Source: an uncultured Mycoplasmatota bacterium
GTDB taxonomy: Bacteria; Bacillota_I; Bacilli_A; RF39; UBA660
NCBI GenBank assembly: GCA_900551455.1
Contig: URVV01000005.1
Span: 1 to 64,000 of the forward strand
DNA: 64,000 bases
Direction: 5' to 3'
Notes under the pieces: model-generated
Told to the model about the DNA's origin: nothing
The model's database searches: none
The model's input: the letters and a program-made list of their open reading frames with translations, nothing else
Made by a program: the position numbers and the translations under genes
Shown here: positions 1 to 7,322 of the stretch, one piece after another
Layout of the letters: each line of letters starts with the position of its first letter
Numbering within the stretch: the first letter of the stretch is position 1

Positions 1-30
1 TCCATTGTTTAAATTCTCTCTTTTTTATTT

Positions 31-72
31 AGTCCTTGACATTGGGTACATTTTAGAACAAGGACTTTTTTC
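31..72 (+). terminator. intrinsic terminator of an upstream gene
   Basis: Arms AGTCCTTG (31-38) and CAAGGACT (59-66) can pair around a 20-nt loop, and a run of T follows. It ends transcription of a gene lying left of the window and insulates dnaB. Confidence 0.7.
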
Positions 73-82
73 TTTCTTTTTA

Positions 83-111
83 ATGACATATTTTAACTTT
101 TATAGTATAAT
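83..111 (+). promoter_or_regulatory. sigma-A type promoter of the dnaB operon
   Basis: ATGACA at 83-88 is followed after 17 bp by a consensus TATAAT at 106-111. The start of dnaB lies about 40 bp downstream. This is a sequence match only. Confidence 0.6.
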
Positions 112-152
112 CATATATAAGAAGTCACATCGTGACTAAGAAGGTGATAAGT

Positions 153-1499
153 ATGAATAAAGGCCTACCAAATAATATAGATGCCGAAAAAGCCTTAATT
201 GGATCAATGTTTTATTCCAAAATGTCACTTCAAAAAGGTTGCGAAGAAGTAGAAAAAGAATACTTCTACTTAGATAGCAATGCCAAAATTTTTGAAGTAA
301 TAAAAGAATTATATGATAAACACAATCCTGTTGATGTTAACACCGTGACCACTTCATTAGTAGACCATAATCTATTAAATCAAGTTGGTGGAGTAGAGTA
401 CCTTTCAGAAATTATATCAAGCGTAGCTACTGGTGCCAACATTGAATACTATATCAACAGTGTTGTTGAAAAATATACCTTAAGAAAACTAATTGAAACT
501 GCCACCGCCATTGAAAAAAAAGCCAACGAGCAAGAAGTCGACGTCGCCGAAGCAGTTGAGTTAGCCGAAAAAGAAATCTTAAATGTAGGAAAGACACGAA
601 GAACCACTGAGTTTAGAAAAATACAAGACGTCTTAACAAAAACTCAAGAAGACATTGAACAACTAGTTAAAAATAAAGGAAGAATAACTGGATTAACCAC
701 CGGACTAAAAGACTTAGATAATATAACAGAAGGTCTCCACGAGACGCAGTTAATAATTATTGCTGCCAGACCAGCCGTAGGTAAAACCGCTTTTGCTCTA
801 AATATTGCCACTGCGGCTGCTAAATCTACTAAAAAAAATATTGCCATTTTTTCATTAGAAATGCCTGCCGAACAATTAGTCTTAAGAATGATTAGCTCAC
901 TTGGACAAATAGATAACAAAAAACTTCAAACAGGAAGATTAGAAAATGAAGATTATCGTCGTATTAATGAAGCAATAAGCCAATTAGCAGATACAAATAT
1001 ATACTTTCACGATGGTACAGCAACTACCGCCAGTGAAATTCAAGCAAAATGTCGAAGACTATCTACTCAAGGAGAAGGTCTTGGTTTAGTAGTCATAGAT
1101 TATCTACAATTAATAGATTCATCAGGTAAATATCAAGGAGCCAGACAACAAGAAATATCAGAAATCTCAAGAAAATTAAAAACTATGGCCCTTGAATTAA
1201 ATGTTCCTGTAATAGCACTATCACAATTATCAAGAAACGTTGAAAAAAGAGAAGACAAAAAACCCGTTTTAAGTGACCTAAGAGAATCCGGAGCAATTGA
1301 ACAAGATGCCGATATTGTTGCTGCTCTTCACGCCCCAGATACCGAAGTTCCAGTAACCGATGATTCAATACCAACACCAATTCAACTAATAATCCTAAAA
1401 CATCGTAACGGTCCAACCGCTACTATAGATATGCTTTTCAAGAAGAAAACCTCAACCTTCTTATCACTAAAAAAGGATGGTGGTCCAAATGCCGCATAA
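153..1499 (+). CDS. dnaB: replicative DNA helicase DnaB
   Basis: This is the hexameric helicase that unwinds DNA at the replication fork. The N-terminal DnaB domain spans about residues 5-105. The RecA-like motor domain follows a linker, with Walker A RPAVGKT near residue 205, a Walker B region VVIDYLQL near residue 314, and the SQLSR segment after it. At 448 residues it has the usual length. The frame opens at a GTG at 132, but ATG 153 is preceded by AAGGTG at 6 nt and is the better start. It is the first gene of a tight dnaB-M23-walJ run, an order close to the dnaB/yyc region of other Bacilli. Confidence 0.97.
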   Translation: MNKGLPNNIDAEKALIGSMFYSKMSLQKGCEEVEKEYFYLDSNAKIFEVIKELYDKHNPVDVNTVTTSLVDHNLLNQVGGVEYLSEIISSVATGANIEYYINSVVEKYTLRKLIETATAIEKKANEQEVDVAEAVELAEKEILNVGKTRRTTEFRKIQDVLTKTQEDIEQLVKNKGRITGLTTGLKDLDNITEGLHETQLIIIAARPAVGKTAFALNIATAAAKSTKKNIAIFSLEMPAEQLVLRMISSLGQIDNKKLQTGRLENEDYRRINEAISQLADTNIYFHDGTATTASEIQAKCRRLSTQGEGLGLVVIDYLQLIDSSGKYQGARQQEISEISRKLKTMALELNVPVIALSQLSRNVEKREDKKPVLSDLRESGAIEQDADIVAALHAPDTEVPVTDDSIPTPIQLIILKHRNGPTATIDMLFKKKTSTFLSLKKDGGPNAA

Positions 1500-3051
1500 A
1501 TGGACGTTTAGTAGTATTTTAATTATAATCGTCTCCTTTCTATCCTTGTTCCTTGTCGGATTTAAACTAACCGTAAATAAAACTCCAACCGAAGTATACG
1601 GTGTTTATCTAGAGGGAAAAAAGATTGGTGCCGTTAAATCAAAAGAATCCTTTGAAGATTATATTAATATTCAAGAAGAAAAATTGAAAGAAAAGTACAA
1701 TGTCGATAAAATATACACTCCTAAAGGTGTTGAAATAAAAAAAATCGTTACTTATAATAAAAAATATGACAGTAACGATGAAATATATCGTCTCTTAGTA
1801 AAGGAACAAAATTTTACAATTAAAGGAATAATTGTTGAAATAGAAAAAGAAATATCTGATGAACAGACAACAACTAATAACAAAAATGAAGATAGCAAAG
1901 AAGAAAAGAAGACAGAAATTATTAAATTAAATGTCATTAATAAGCAAATATTTGATGATGCTATCATAGATATTGTCAAAGCCTTTGTTGACAAAGAAGA
2001 ATATAATAAATTTATGACCTCAACTCAAGAAAAAATAGTTGATACTGGAGAATTAATAGAAAATATCTATATTAAAGAAAACATTGTTTATAAAGAAGGA
2101 TATATTTCTACCGATGAAGAAATATTCACCGAAGAATCAACCCTAACTAAATACTTATTATATGGAACAACCAAAGAACAAAACACCTACATTGTAAAAG
2201 ATGGTGATACCATTGAATCAATTGCTAATGCCAATAAATTAAATGTTCAAGAATTTTTAATTGCTAATCCAGAATTTACCAGTGAAAACAACTTACTATA
2301 TACTTCTCAAAAAGTAGTAGTTGGACTAATTAATCCTATAATTAGTATTGTCGTAGAAAAACACTCTGTCAAAGATGAACCCCAGTCATATACTACAGAA
2401 ATTAAATATGATAGTGAACTAGTAGTCGGATATTCATATACCGAAAGAGAAGGGGAAAACGGTCTTGATAAAATAACAAGAAAATATCAATATATAAATG
2501 GTCAACTAGTAGACGTTGCCTTAGTAGGTAGCGTTGAAATAAAACCATCTGTAAGTAAAATACTAGTAAAAGGAGATAAATATATTCCTAATGTTGCCGA
2601 TTTATCATACTGGGCATGGCCAACAAAAAAACCATATACCATTACAACATATTACCAATACCGTTGGGGAGCATTTCACGCTGCCATAGATATTTACGTT
2701 GGTTTTGGTTCCCCAATATACGCTGCCAATAATGGTACTATTGCCGATGTTGGTTCTGGCTGTGTACGTGGAGATACAAAATGTAATAACGGTCGAGGAA
2801 ACTATATCATTATAAATCACAATATTGGTGGATATTACACTCAATATATGCACTTAAATTCAATAAACGTAAGAAAAGGTCAAACTGTATCTCGCAGTCA
2901 AAAAATAGCTACAATGGGTAATACCGGCTATGTTGTTCCCACTCCAGCATATGGATCATCTTCATACGCTGGAACCCACTTAGATTTTGGCGTATGGATT
3001 GGTGTTCCATATGGCGGTGGAACCCATATAAATCCATTTAGCTTATACTAA
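1489..3051 (+). CDS. LysM-G5-M23 cell wall endopeptidase, membrane anchored
   Basis: This is a 520-residue exported wall hydrolase. A signal anchor (hydrophobic about residues 8-28) is followed by a charged linker, a LysM peptidoglycan-binding motif (about 233-280, with KDGDTIESIA), a G5 domain (about 297-364) and a C-terminal M23/LytM peptidase (about 390-510). Zinc-site residues are visible as HAAID near 396 and YMHL further on, but the usual HxH reads H-L-D near residue 496, so the second His is replaced by Asp. ATG 1489 has GGTGG 5 nt upstream. It overlaps the dnaB end by 11 nt, which suggests translational coupling. Family role: cutting peptidoglycan cross-links during growth. Activity of the H-to-D variant is uncertain. 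Confidence 0.88.
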   Translation: MPHKWTFSSILIIIVSFLSLFLVGFKLTVNKTPTEVYGVYLEGKKIGAVKSKESFEDYINIQEEKLKEKYNVDKIYTPKGVEIKKIVTYNKKYDSNDEIYRLLVKEQNFTIKGIIVEIEKEISDEQTTTNNKNEDSKEEKKTEIIKLNVINKQIFDDAIIDIVKAFVDKEEYNKFMTSTQEKIVDTGELIENIYIKENIVYKEGYISTDEEIFTEESTLTKYLLYGTTKEQNTYIVKDGDTIESIANANKLNVQEFLIANPEFTSENNLLYTSQKVVVGLINPIISIVVEKHSVKDEPQSYTTEIKYDSELVVGYSYTEREGENGLDKITRKYQYINGQLVDVALVGSVEIKPSVSKILVKGDKYIPNVADLSYWAWPTKKPYTITTYYQYRWGAFHAAIDIYVGFGSPIYAANNGTIADVGSGCVRGDTKCNNGRGNYIIINHNIGGYYTQYMHLNSINVRKGQTVSRSQKIATMGNTGYVVPTPAYGSSSYAGTHLDFGVWIGVPYGGGTHINPFSLY

Positions 3052-3809
3052 TGAACGTTTCAGTATTATCCAGTGGTAGTAAAGGGAACACTACCTATAT
3101 TGAAAGTAAAAATGCCAAAATTCTTATTGATGCCGGTAACAGTAGCAAATATATCATTGAAAAATTACAAAAATTAAATATAAACCCCAATGAAATAGAT
3201 GCCATTTTAATAACCCACGCTCACGTAGATCATATAAAAGGATTACAAGTTCTTTTAAAAAGAATTAATCCTTGCATCTATATGACAGAAAAGATGTACC
3301 CCTATCTAGACTATGTAAAAAATTATTGCTTTATCAAAGAATCAACTTTCAGTATTAAAGATCTAACCATTAATGTTATTAAAACATCTCACGATACTGA
3401 AGACTCTGTCGGATATATAGTTAACAACGACGATAAATCCATTGTATATATAACCGATACGGGATATATAAACAACAAATACTTTGACATCCTAAGTAAT
3501 AGAAACATCTATATAATGGAAAGCAATCACGATATAGAAATGCTAAACAACGGGAGATATCCATTCGAATTACGCCAAAGAATTCTTTCGGACAAAGGAC
3601 ATTTATCAAACTATGATTCCGCCAAATATTTATCAAAATTTATTGGAAATAAAACAAAATATATTCTTTTAGCCCATTTATCCGAAGAAAATAACACCAA
3701 AGAATTAGCCCTAGACACTCTAAATGAAAGGCTAAACAAAGAAAATATACACATTGATCACATCATAGTAACTAGTCAAAATAAAGAAACAGATTTAATA
3801 AGTATTTAA
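3051..3809 (+). CDS. walJ: MBL-fold hydrolase WalJ (YycJ-like)
   Basis: This 252-residue metallo-beta-lactamase-fold protein starts with MNVSVLSSGSKGN, typical of the YycJ/WalJ group, and has the metal motif HAHVDH near residues 55-60 and a further His in KTSHDT. Its ATG overlaps the stop of the M23 gene (TAATG), so the two are coupled. In other Bacilli walJ sits at the end of the walRK operon and is linked to coordinating division and replication. Here no walR or walK lies next to it. The exact substrate of the family is not settled. Confidence 0.85.
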   Translation: MNVSVLSSGSKGNTTYIESKNAKILIDAGNSSKYIIEKLQKLNINPNEIDAILITHAHVDHIKGLQVLLKRINPCIYMTEKMYPYLDYVKNYCFIKESTFSIKDLTINVIKTSHDTEDSVGYIVNNDDKSIVYITDTGYINNKYFDILSNRNIYIMESNHDIEMLNNGRYPFELRQRILSDKGHLSNYDSAKYLSKFIGNKTKYILLAHLSEENNTKELALDTLNERLNKENIHIDHIIVTSQNKETDLISI

Positions 3810-3816
3810 TTAAAAC

Positions 3817-3845
3817 TTGAAAAAACTAATTAAATATGATATTCT
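3817..3845 (+). promoter_or_regulatory. possible promoter of murA
   Basis: TTGAAA (3817-3822), a 17-bp spacer and TATTCT (3840-3845) lie about 75 bp before murA in a 112-bp intergenic gap. Confidence 0.4.
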
Positions 3846-3921
3846 ATACATCAACTAATAAAATTATTTGTAATATTAACAAAAACACAAATATATCATA
3901 AAATAAACCAAGGAGGTACCT

Positions 3922-5175
3922 ATGCCTAAAATTAAAATTGAAGGCGGCCACAAATTAACTGGTTCCATTTCTGTAAGTGGAGCCAAAAATAGTGCTGTTG
4001 CCTTAATTCCGGCTTCTATCCTATGTGATGAAACCGTAACAATAAATAATATTCCTGATATTACAGATGTTGATGACTTAGAGAAAATTCTAACTCACCT
4101 AAACGCTAAAATTAATCGTGAAAAAGGAAAAGTAGAAATAAATTCCAGTAACATTGTTAACAAAGAAATTACTCAAGAATTATCTAAAAAACTTCGTGCA
4201 TCTTACTATTTTATGGGAGCCCTATTAGGAAAATTCAAAAAAGTAGATATGTACTTTCCCGGAGGATGTGCCATTGGTGCTAGACCAATAAATCTCCATC
4301 TAAAAGGATTTGAGTTACTAGGAGCTAAAATAACTGAAGAAGATAATCACTTTATAATAGAAGCTGATAAATTAAGAGGAAACAACATCTATCTTGACTT
4401 TCCTAGTGTTGGAGCCACTATTAACATAATGCTAGCAGCTGTAAAAGCCAGAGGCAAAACTGTTATTGACAACGCTGCCCAAGAACCAGAAATAGTAAAC
4501 ATTGCTACCTTTCTAAACAATATGGGCGCTAAAATAAAAGGAGCTGGTACCAGTACAATTACCATAATAGGTGTTAAATACCTACATAGTTGCTTTCACG
4601 AAGTAATACCAGATCGAATTGAAGCTGGAACATATTTAATAATTGGAGCCTTACTAGGTAAGAAATTAAAAATAGATAATATGATACCAAGCCATCTAGA
4701 AGCCCTAATTGCCAAATTAACAGAATGTGGAGTAAATATGGAAATAGGACTAGATAATATCATTATTAACGATACTAACGAATACCTTTCAACTAATATA
4801 AAAACCTTAGTATATCCAGGATTTGCTACCGATTTGCAACAAATAATGGCTACCTTTTTAACCCAATGCCACGGACGTAGCGTCATTGAAGAAACTATCT
4901 ATGAAAACAGATTTCAAAATTTAAAAGAACTAGATAGAATGGGTGCCAATACTAAAGTTAGAAAAGATAACCGAAAAGCCGTTATCAAAGGTAAAACCCC
5001 ACTAAAAGGAACTGCCGTAACCGCTACAGACCTAAGAGGAGGAGCCTCACTATTAATAGCTGGTCTAATAGCAGAAGGTACAACTACCATTGATAATATC
5101 TCCTATATCCTAAGAGGATACGACAAAATAATTGAGAAATTAACTAAAGTTGGTGCTAAAATAGAAATAATATAA
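3922..5175 (+). CDS. murA: UDP-N-acetylglucosamine 1-carboxyvinyltransferase MurA
   Basis: MurA transfers enolpyruvate from PEP to UDP-GlcNAc, the first committed step of peptidoglycan synthesis, in the cytoplasm. The 417-residue length is normal. The fold repeats are clear and the fosfomycin-reactive Cys is in GGCAIGARP near residue 116. A full AGGAGGT site lies 5 nt before the ATG. The C-terminal region has the expected DLRGGASLL segment. No second murA copy is seen in the window. Confidence 0.97.
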   Translation: MPKIKIEGGHKLTGSISVSGAKNSAVALIPASILCDETVTINNIPDITDVDDLEKILTHLNAKINREKGKVEINSSNIVNKEITQELSKKLRASYYFMGALLGKFKKVDMYFPGGCAIGARPINLHLKGFELLGAKITEEDNHFIIEADKLRGNNIYLDFPSVGATINIMLAAVKARGKTVIDNAAQEPEIVNIATFLNNMGAKIKGAGTSTITIIGVKYLHSCFHEVIPDRIEAGTYLIIGALLGKKLKIDNMIPSHLEALIAKLTECGVNMEIGLDNIIINDTNEYLSTNIKTLVYPGFATDLQQIMATFLTQCHGRSVIEETIYENRFQNLKELDRMGANTKVRKDNRKAVIKGKTPLKGTAVTATDLRGGASLLIAGLIAEGTTTIDNISYILRGYDKIIEKLTKVGAKIEII

Positions 5176-5196
5176 TATTATTAAGTAGTGATGTCT

Positions 5197-5844
5197 ATGA
5201 AAAAAATAATGTTAATATTATTTCTTTTTCTATCAGTATTTACCTGTTATATAACCTATAAACTAACTATTAATAAAACTCCATATTATCTATCAATAGG
5301 TGATAAAGTAGCAGATAATCCCTATCTTCTAAACAATCCCCAAATAATCTATAATAACTGTTTTATTAATAAAGACTACCGTATCATAGATTTAGTTAAT
5401 ACTATAAAATATAATGAAGAAATAGAAATAGACAACAAACTCATATCTATCCATCAATTATTAAAAAAATCAGATATCCTAATTCTCTCTATTGGAAATA
5501 ACGATATCTATAGCAAAATAAATACAGATACAAAAGAAATATACACCTATTTAAATAAAATGATAAATGACACAGAATACATCTTAGATGAGATAAATCG
5601 TTATGATTACCAAAGAGTATATGTTCTAGGATACTATAACATAACCCTAAAAAATAACGATCTATTTACTTATATAAATTTTAAATTAAAGAAAATAACG
5701 GAAGCAAGGAATTATACCTTTATAGACTTAAATAACCTCATAAAGAATAATCCCAAATATCTAATTAAAGAAAACAATTATCTCTTAAATGAATCAGGTT
5801 ATCGTATAATTTATAATATCTTAAAAGAAAATAACAATTTATAG
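5197..5844 (+). CDS. membrane-anchored SGNH-like protein, probably catalytically dead
   Basis: The protein has a single N-terminal hydrophobic anchor (about residues 3-20) and then an SGNH/GDSL-like fold: block I reads LSIGDK, block III reads LSIGNND, and the C-terminal block reads LLNESGYRII. In active family members block I has Ser after GD and the last block has a catalytic His. Here the Ser is Lys and no His is present, so it looks like a pseudoenzyme. The frame opens at GTG 5188, but ATG 5197 has GTGAT at 5 nt and is preferred. It lies 21 bp after murA and probably shares its transcript. Function unknown; a wall or lipid O-acyl binding role is only a guess. Confidence 0.55.
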   Translation: MKKIMLILFLFLSVFTCYITYKLTINKTPYYLSIGDKVADNPYLLNNPQIIYNNCFINKDYRIIDLVNTIKYNEEIEIDNKLISIHQLLKKSDILILSIGNNDIYSKINTDTKEIYTYLNKMINDTEYILDEINRYDYQRVYVLGYYNITLKNNDLFTYINFKLKKITEARNYTFIDLNNLIKNNPKYLIKENNYLLNESGYRIIYNILKENNNL

Positions 5845-5873
5845 TTGAAATTTAAAAAAAATATTGATATAAT
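5845..5873 (+). promoter_or_regulatory. promoter of rpmE
   Basis: TTGAAA (5845-5850), a 17-bp spacer and consensus TATAAT (5868-5873). The -35 box begins directly after the stop codon of the preceding gene. Confidence 0.75.
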
Positions 5874-5892
5874 ATACTTTGAATTTATTACT

Positions 5893-5910
5893 ATGACTTA
5901 CTTTTGTCAT
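5893..5910 (+). promoter_or_regulatory. small hairpin in the rpmE leader
   Basis: ATGAC (5893-5897) and GTCAT (5906-5910) can pair just 5 nt before the ribosome binding site. L31 leaders that bind their own protein are known in Firmicutes, and this short hairpin sits where one would be, but it is too small for a firm call. Confidence 0.25.
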
Positions 5911-5928
5911 GGCGAAAGGAGAAATAAT

Positions 5929-6132
5929 ATGAAAAAGAATATTCATCCAGAATATGTCGAAGCTACTGTAACTTGTGCATGCGGTAATACCTTTAAAACT
6001 AAATCTAATAAAAAAGATATCAGCGTTGAAGTATGCTCAGCATGTCATCCATTTTATACGGGTACACAAAATAATACTACAAGAAAAGGACAAGTAGATA
6101 AGTTTAACAAAAAATATGGTTTTACAAAATAA
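5929..6132 (+). CDS. rpmE: 50S ribosomal protein L31 (zinc form)
   Basis: This 67-residue protein matches bacterial L31, a late-assembling large-subunit protein that contacts the 30S subunit. The zinc ligands of the C+ type are visible: a CxC pair (CACG) and a CxxC pair (CSACH). ATG 5929 follows AAAGGAGA at 6 nt. The same frame is open further upstream to 5845, but that part is the promoter and leader. It forms a single-gene unit with its own promoter and terminator. Confidence 0.96.
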   Translation: MKKNIHPEYVEATVTCACGNTFKTKSNKKDISVEVCSACHPFYTGTQNNTTRKGQVDKFNKKYGFTK

Positions 6133-6140
6133 AAAGCCTT

Positions 6141-6204
6141 AAAAATCATAACTTCAGTTATGATTTTTTTCTATTAAACAGTTATGATTTTTTTCTATTA
6201 AATA
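6141..6204 (+). terminator. rpmE terminator with a duplicated 3-prime arm
   Basis: AAAAATCATAAC (6141-6152) pairs with GTTATGATTTTT (6157-6168), giving a good intrinsic terminator. The 24-nt block 6157-6180, which contains the 3-prime arm and T run, is repeated in tandem at 6181-6204 with one change. Confidence 0.8.
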
Positions 6205-6209
6205 GTTAG

Positions 6210-6238
6210 TTGACAATCATAAATATTTTCTTTATAAT
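6210..6238 (+). promoter_or_regulatory. full-consensus promoter of the gene at 6260
   Basis: TTGACA (6210-6215), 17-bp spacer, TATAAT (6233-6238). Both boxes match the sigma-A consensus exactly. Confidence 0.85.
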
Positions 6239-6259
6239 AATAACTATCAGGAGGTTCAT

Positions 6260-7090
6260 ATGAAAAAGAAAAAAATTTATTGCCTAATATTAAATGGTTG
6301 TCTAGATGTTACAACTCATCCCGTTGCATTAGAACCATTCAGTGTTATGCGTGACGTTTTAAGAAAGGAATATACTAATTTAGAAACTATTGAAGAAGAT
6401 TTTATGGAATTAGACAACAAAATTACTATCGGTAATACCTGTTGGCTAGTAGAAGGATCATTTCCAGTTTTTGCTTACGAAATAGCAGGTAAATTATATG
6501 ATTGTGTTACTTGTAAAGAAATAAAATATTCCAGCAAAAATATTGAAGTAAGAGGATTAAGCTACGAAAAATTAATTCCTGTAGCTCCAAGAATGGCAGA
6601 TTATATGCTAAGAAAATTAGAGCAAGATGAAGAAGCAATCAACAGATATGTTGAAAGAATAACATCTCTAGAAGAATTCTTAATGTCAGTATACGACGGT
6701 TATTATCCAAAGTATAAATACTATCGCTTAAATCCAAATAATTACAATTACGGAGTAATGCCACCAATTAATGCTAGAATAGTAAATGGTACAATGATCG
6801 ACTTAATTACCAAGACACCACTATATAAAATTAAAGAAAATGAAATAACTCCCGACTTATCTTATCGTAGTAGTGAAAAAATTACCGAAGAAAATGCTTG
6901 GTATAATGTTGATTGGTTAAGACGTACCCCAGATACAGATGATATTATCGCTTATCAAGATGGTATTAACGAAGCAAAGAAGAACAATATAAGAAGATAT
7001 AATAATTACAAAACAAGCAACAAAGACAAAAACTTTGAAGAAAGAGTAGAATTAGGTAACCATTACAAAAAAAGAACTCGTAAAATATAA
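6260..7090 (+). CDS. hypothetical protein, 276 residues, SEC-C tail separated by stops
   Basis: I do not recognise the main body of this soluble protein. It has a consensus promoter and AGGAGGT 4 nt before the ATG, so it is probably well expressed. The C-terminal 40 residues are rich in Lys, Arg and Asn. After the stop at 7088-7090 the same frame passes a second stop (7100-7102) and then encodes a complete SEC-C zinc tail, HCPCGSGRKYKMCCGK, ending at 7156. The ancestral protein may therefore have carried that tail at its C-terminus, as many SEC-C proteins do. The loss coincides with the left edge of the repeat-rich island. Confidence 0.75.
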   Translation: MKKKKIYCLILNGCLDVTTHPVALEPFSVMRDVLRKEYTNLETIEEDFMELDNKITIGNTCWLVEGSFPVFAYEIAGKLYDCVTCKEIKYSSKNIEVRGLSYEKLIPVAPRMADYMLRKLEQDEEAINRYVERITSLEEFLMSVYDGYYPKYKYYRLNPNNYNYGVMPPINARIVNGTMIDLITKTPLYKIKENEITPDLSYRSSEKITEENAWYNVDWLRRTPDTDDIIAYQDGINEAKKNNIRRYNNYKTSNKDKNFEERVELGNHYKKRTRKI

Positions 7091-7102
7091 AACATAGATT
7101 AA

Positions 7103-7156
7103 AGACACTGTCCATGTGGGAGTGGACGCAAGTATAAAATGTGTTGTGGAAAATAA
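7103..7156 (+). pseudogene. orphan SEC-C zinc-binding tail, copy 1
   Basis: In frame with the gene at 6260 but beyond two stop codons, this stretch encodes RHCPCGSGRKYKMCCGK and a stop. CPC and CC are the zinc ligands of the SEC-C motif known from SecA C-termini. It has no start codon or ribosome binding site of its own. Either it is a remnant of the 6260 gene or it is an attachment-type sequence carried by the island. Confidence 0.7.
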
Positions 7157-7260
7157 GCTCGTAAACCCTTATAAATAAAGGGCTTGCGAGCTTTTTACTA
7201 CTTACAATTTTTAAGTAATTTTACCTTAAAAAAGGCGGTTAGATAAGTTTTAGATAAGTT
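7106..7260 (+). repeat. 155-bp direct repeat, copy 1 (SEC-C tail, terminator, paired 11-mers)
   Basis: This block consists of the SEC-C tail, a terminator hairpin, an AT-rich stretch with TTACAAT and GTAATTTTA, and two contiguous copies of TTAGATAAGTT (7239-7249, 7250-7260). The same order at the same spacing occurs at 9511-9665. Alignment by eye shows similarity through most of the length, with many point differences. Confidence 0.75.
7157..7196 (+). terminator. terminator after SEC-C tail copy 1
   Basis: Arms GCTCGTAAACCC (7157-7168) and GGGCTTGCGAGC (7180-7191) pair with one mismatch and are followed by T5. The matching hairpin at 9562-9600 has compensating base changes. Confidence 0.8.
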
Positions 7261-7263
7261 TTT

Positions 7264-7303
7264 TTGTCATATTCACGATAAAAATGAATTAATATGTTAT
7301 AAT
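7264..7303 (+). promoter_or_regulatory. module promoter A, extended -10
   Basis: TATGTTATAAT holds an extended -10 (TGTTATAAT, 7295-7303) 7 nt before the AGGAGT ribosome site. A TTGTCA lies 28 bp upstream of TATAAT. The same -10, the same 28-bp distance to a TTGTNA box and the same ribosome site recur before the gene at 9842. Confidence 0.65.
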
Positions 7304-7322
7304 TAATATAGGAGTGATACTT

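Noticed and set aside
644..919. Long antisense open frames opposite dnaB and other genes
   Set aside because: They lack ribosome sites and family features and lie opposite well-supported genes. They arise from the A-rich codon use of the true strand.
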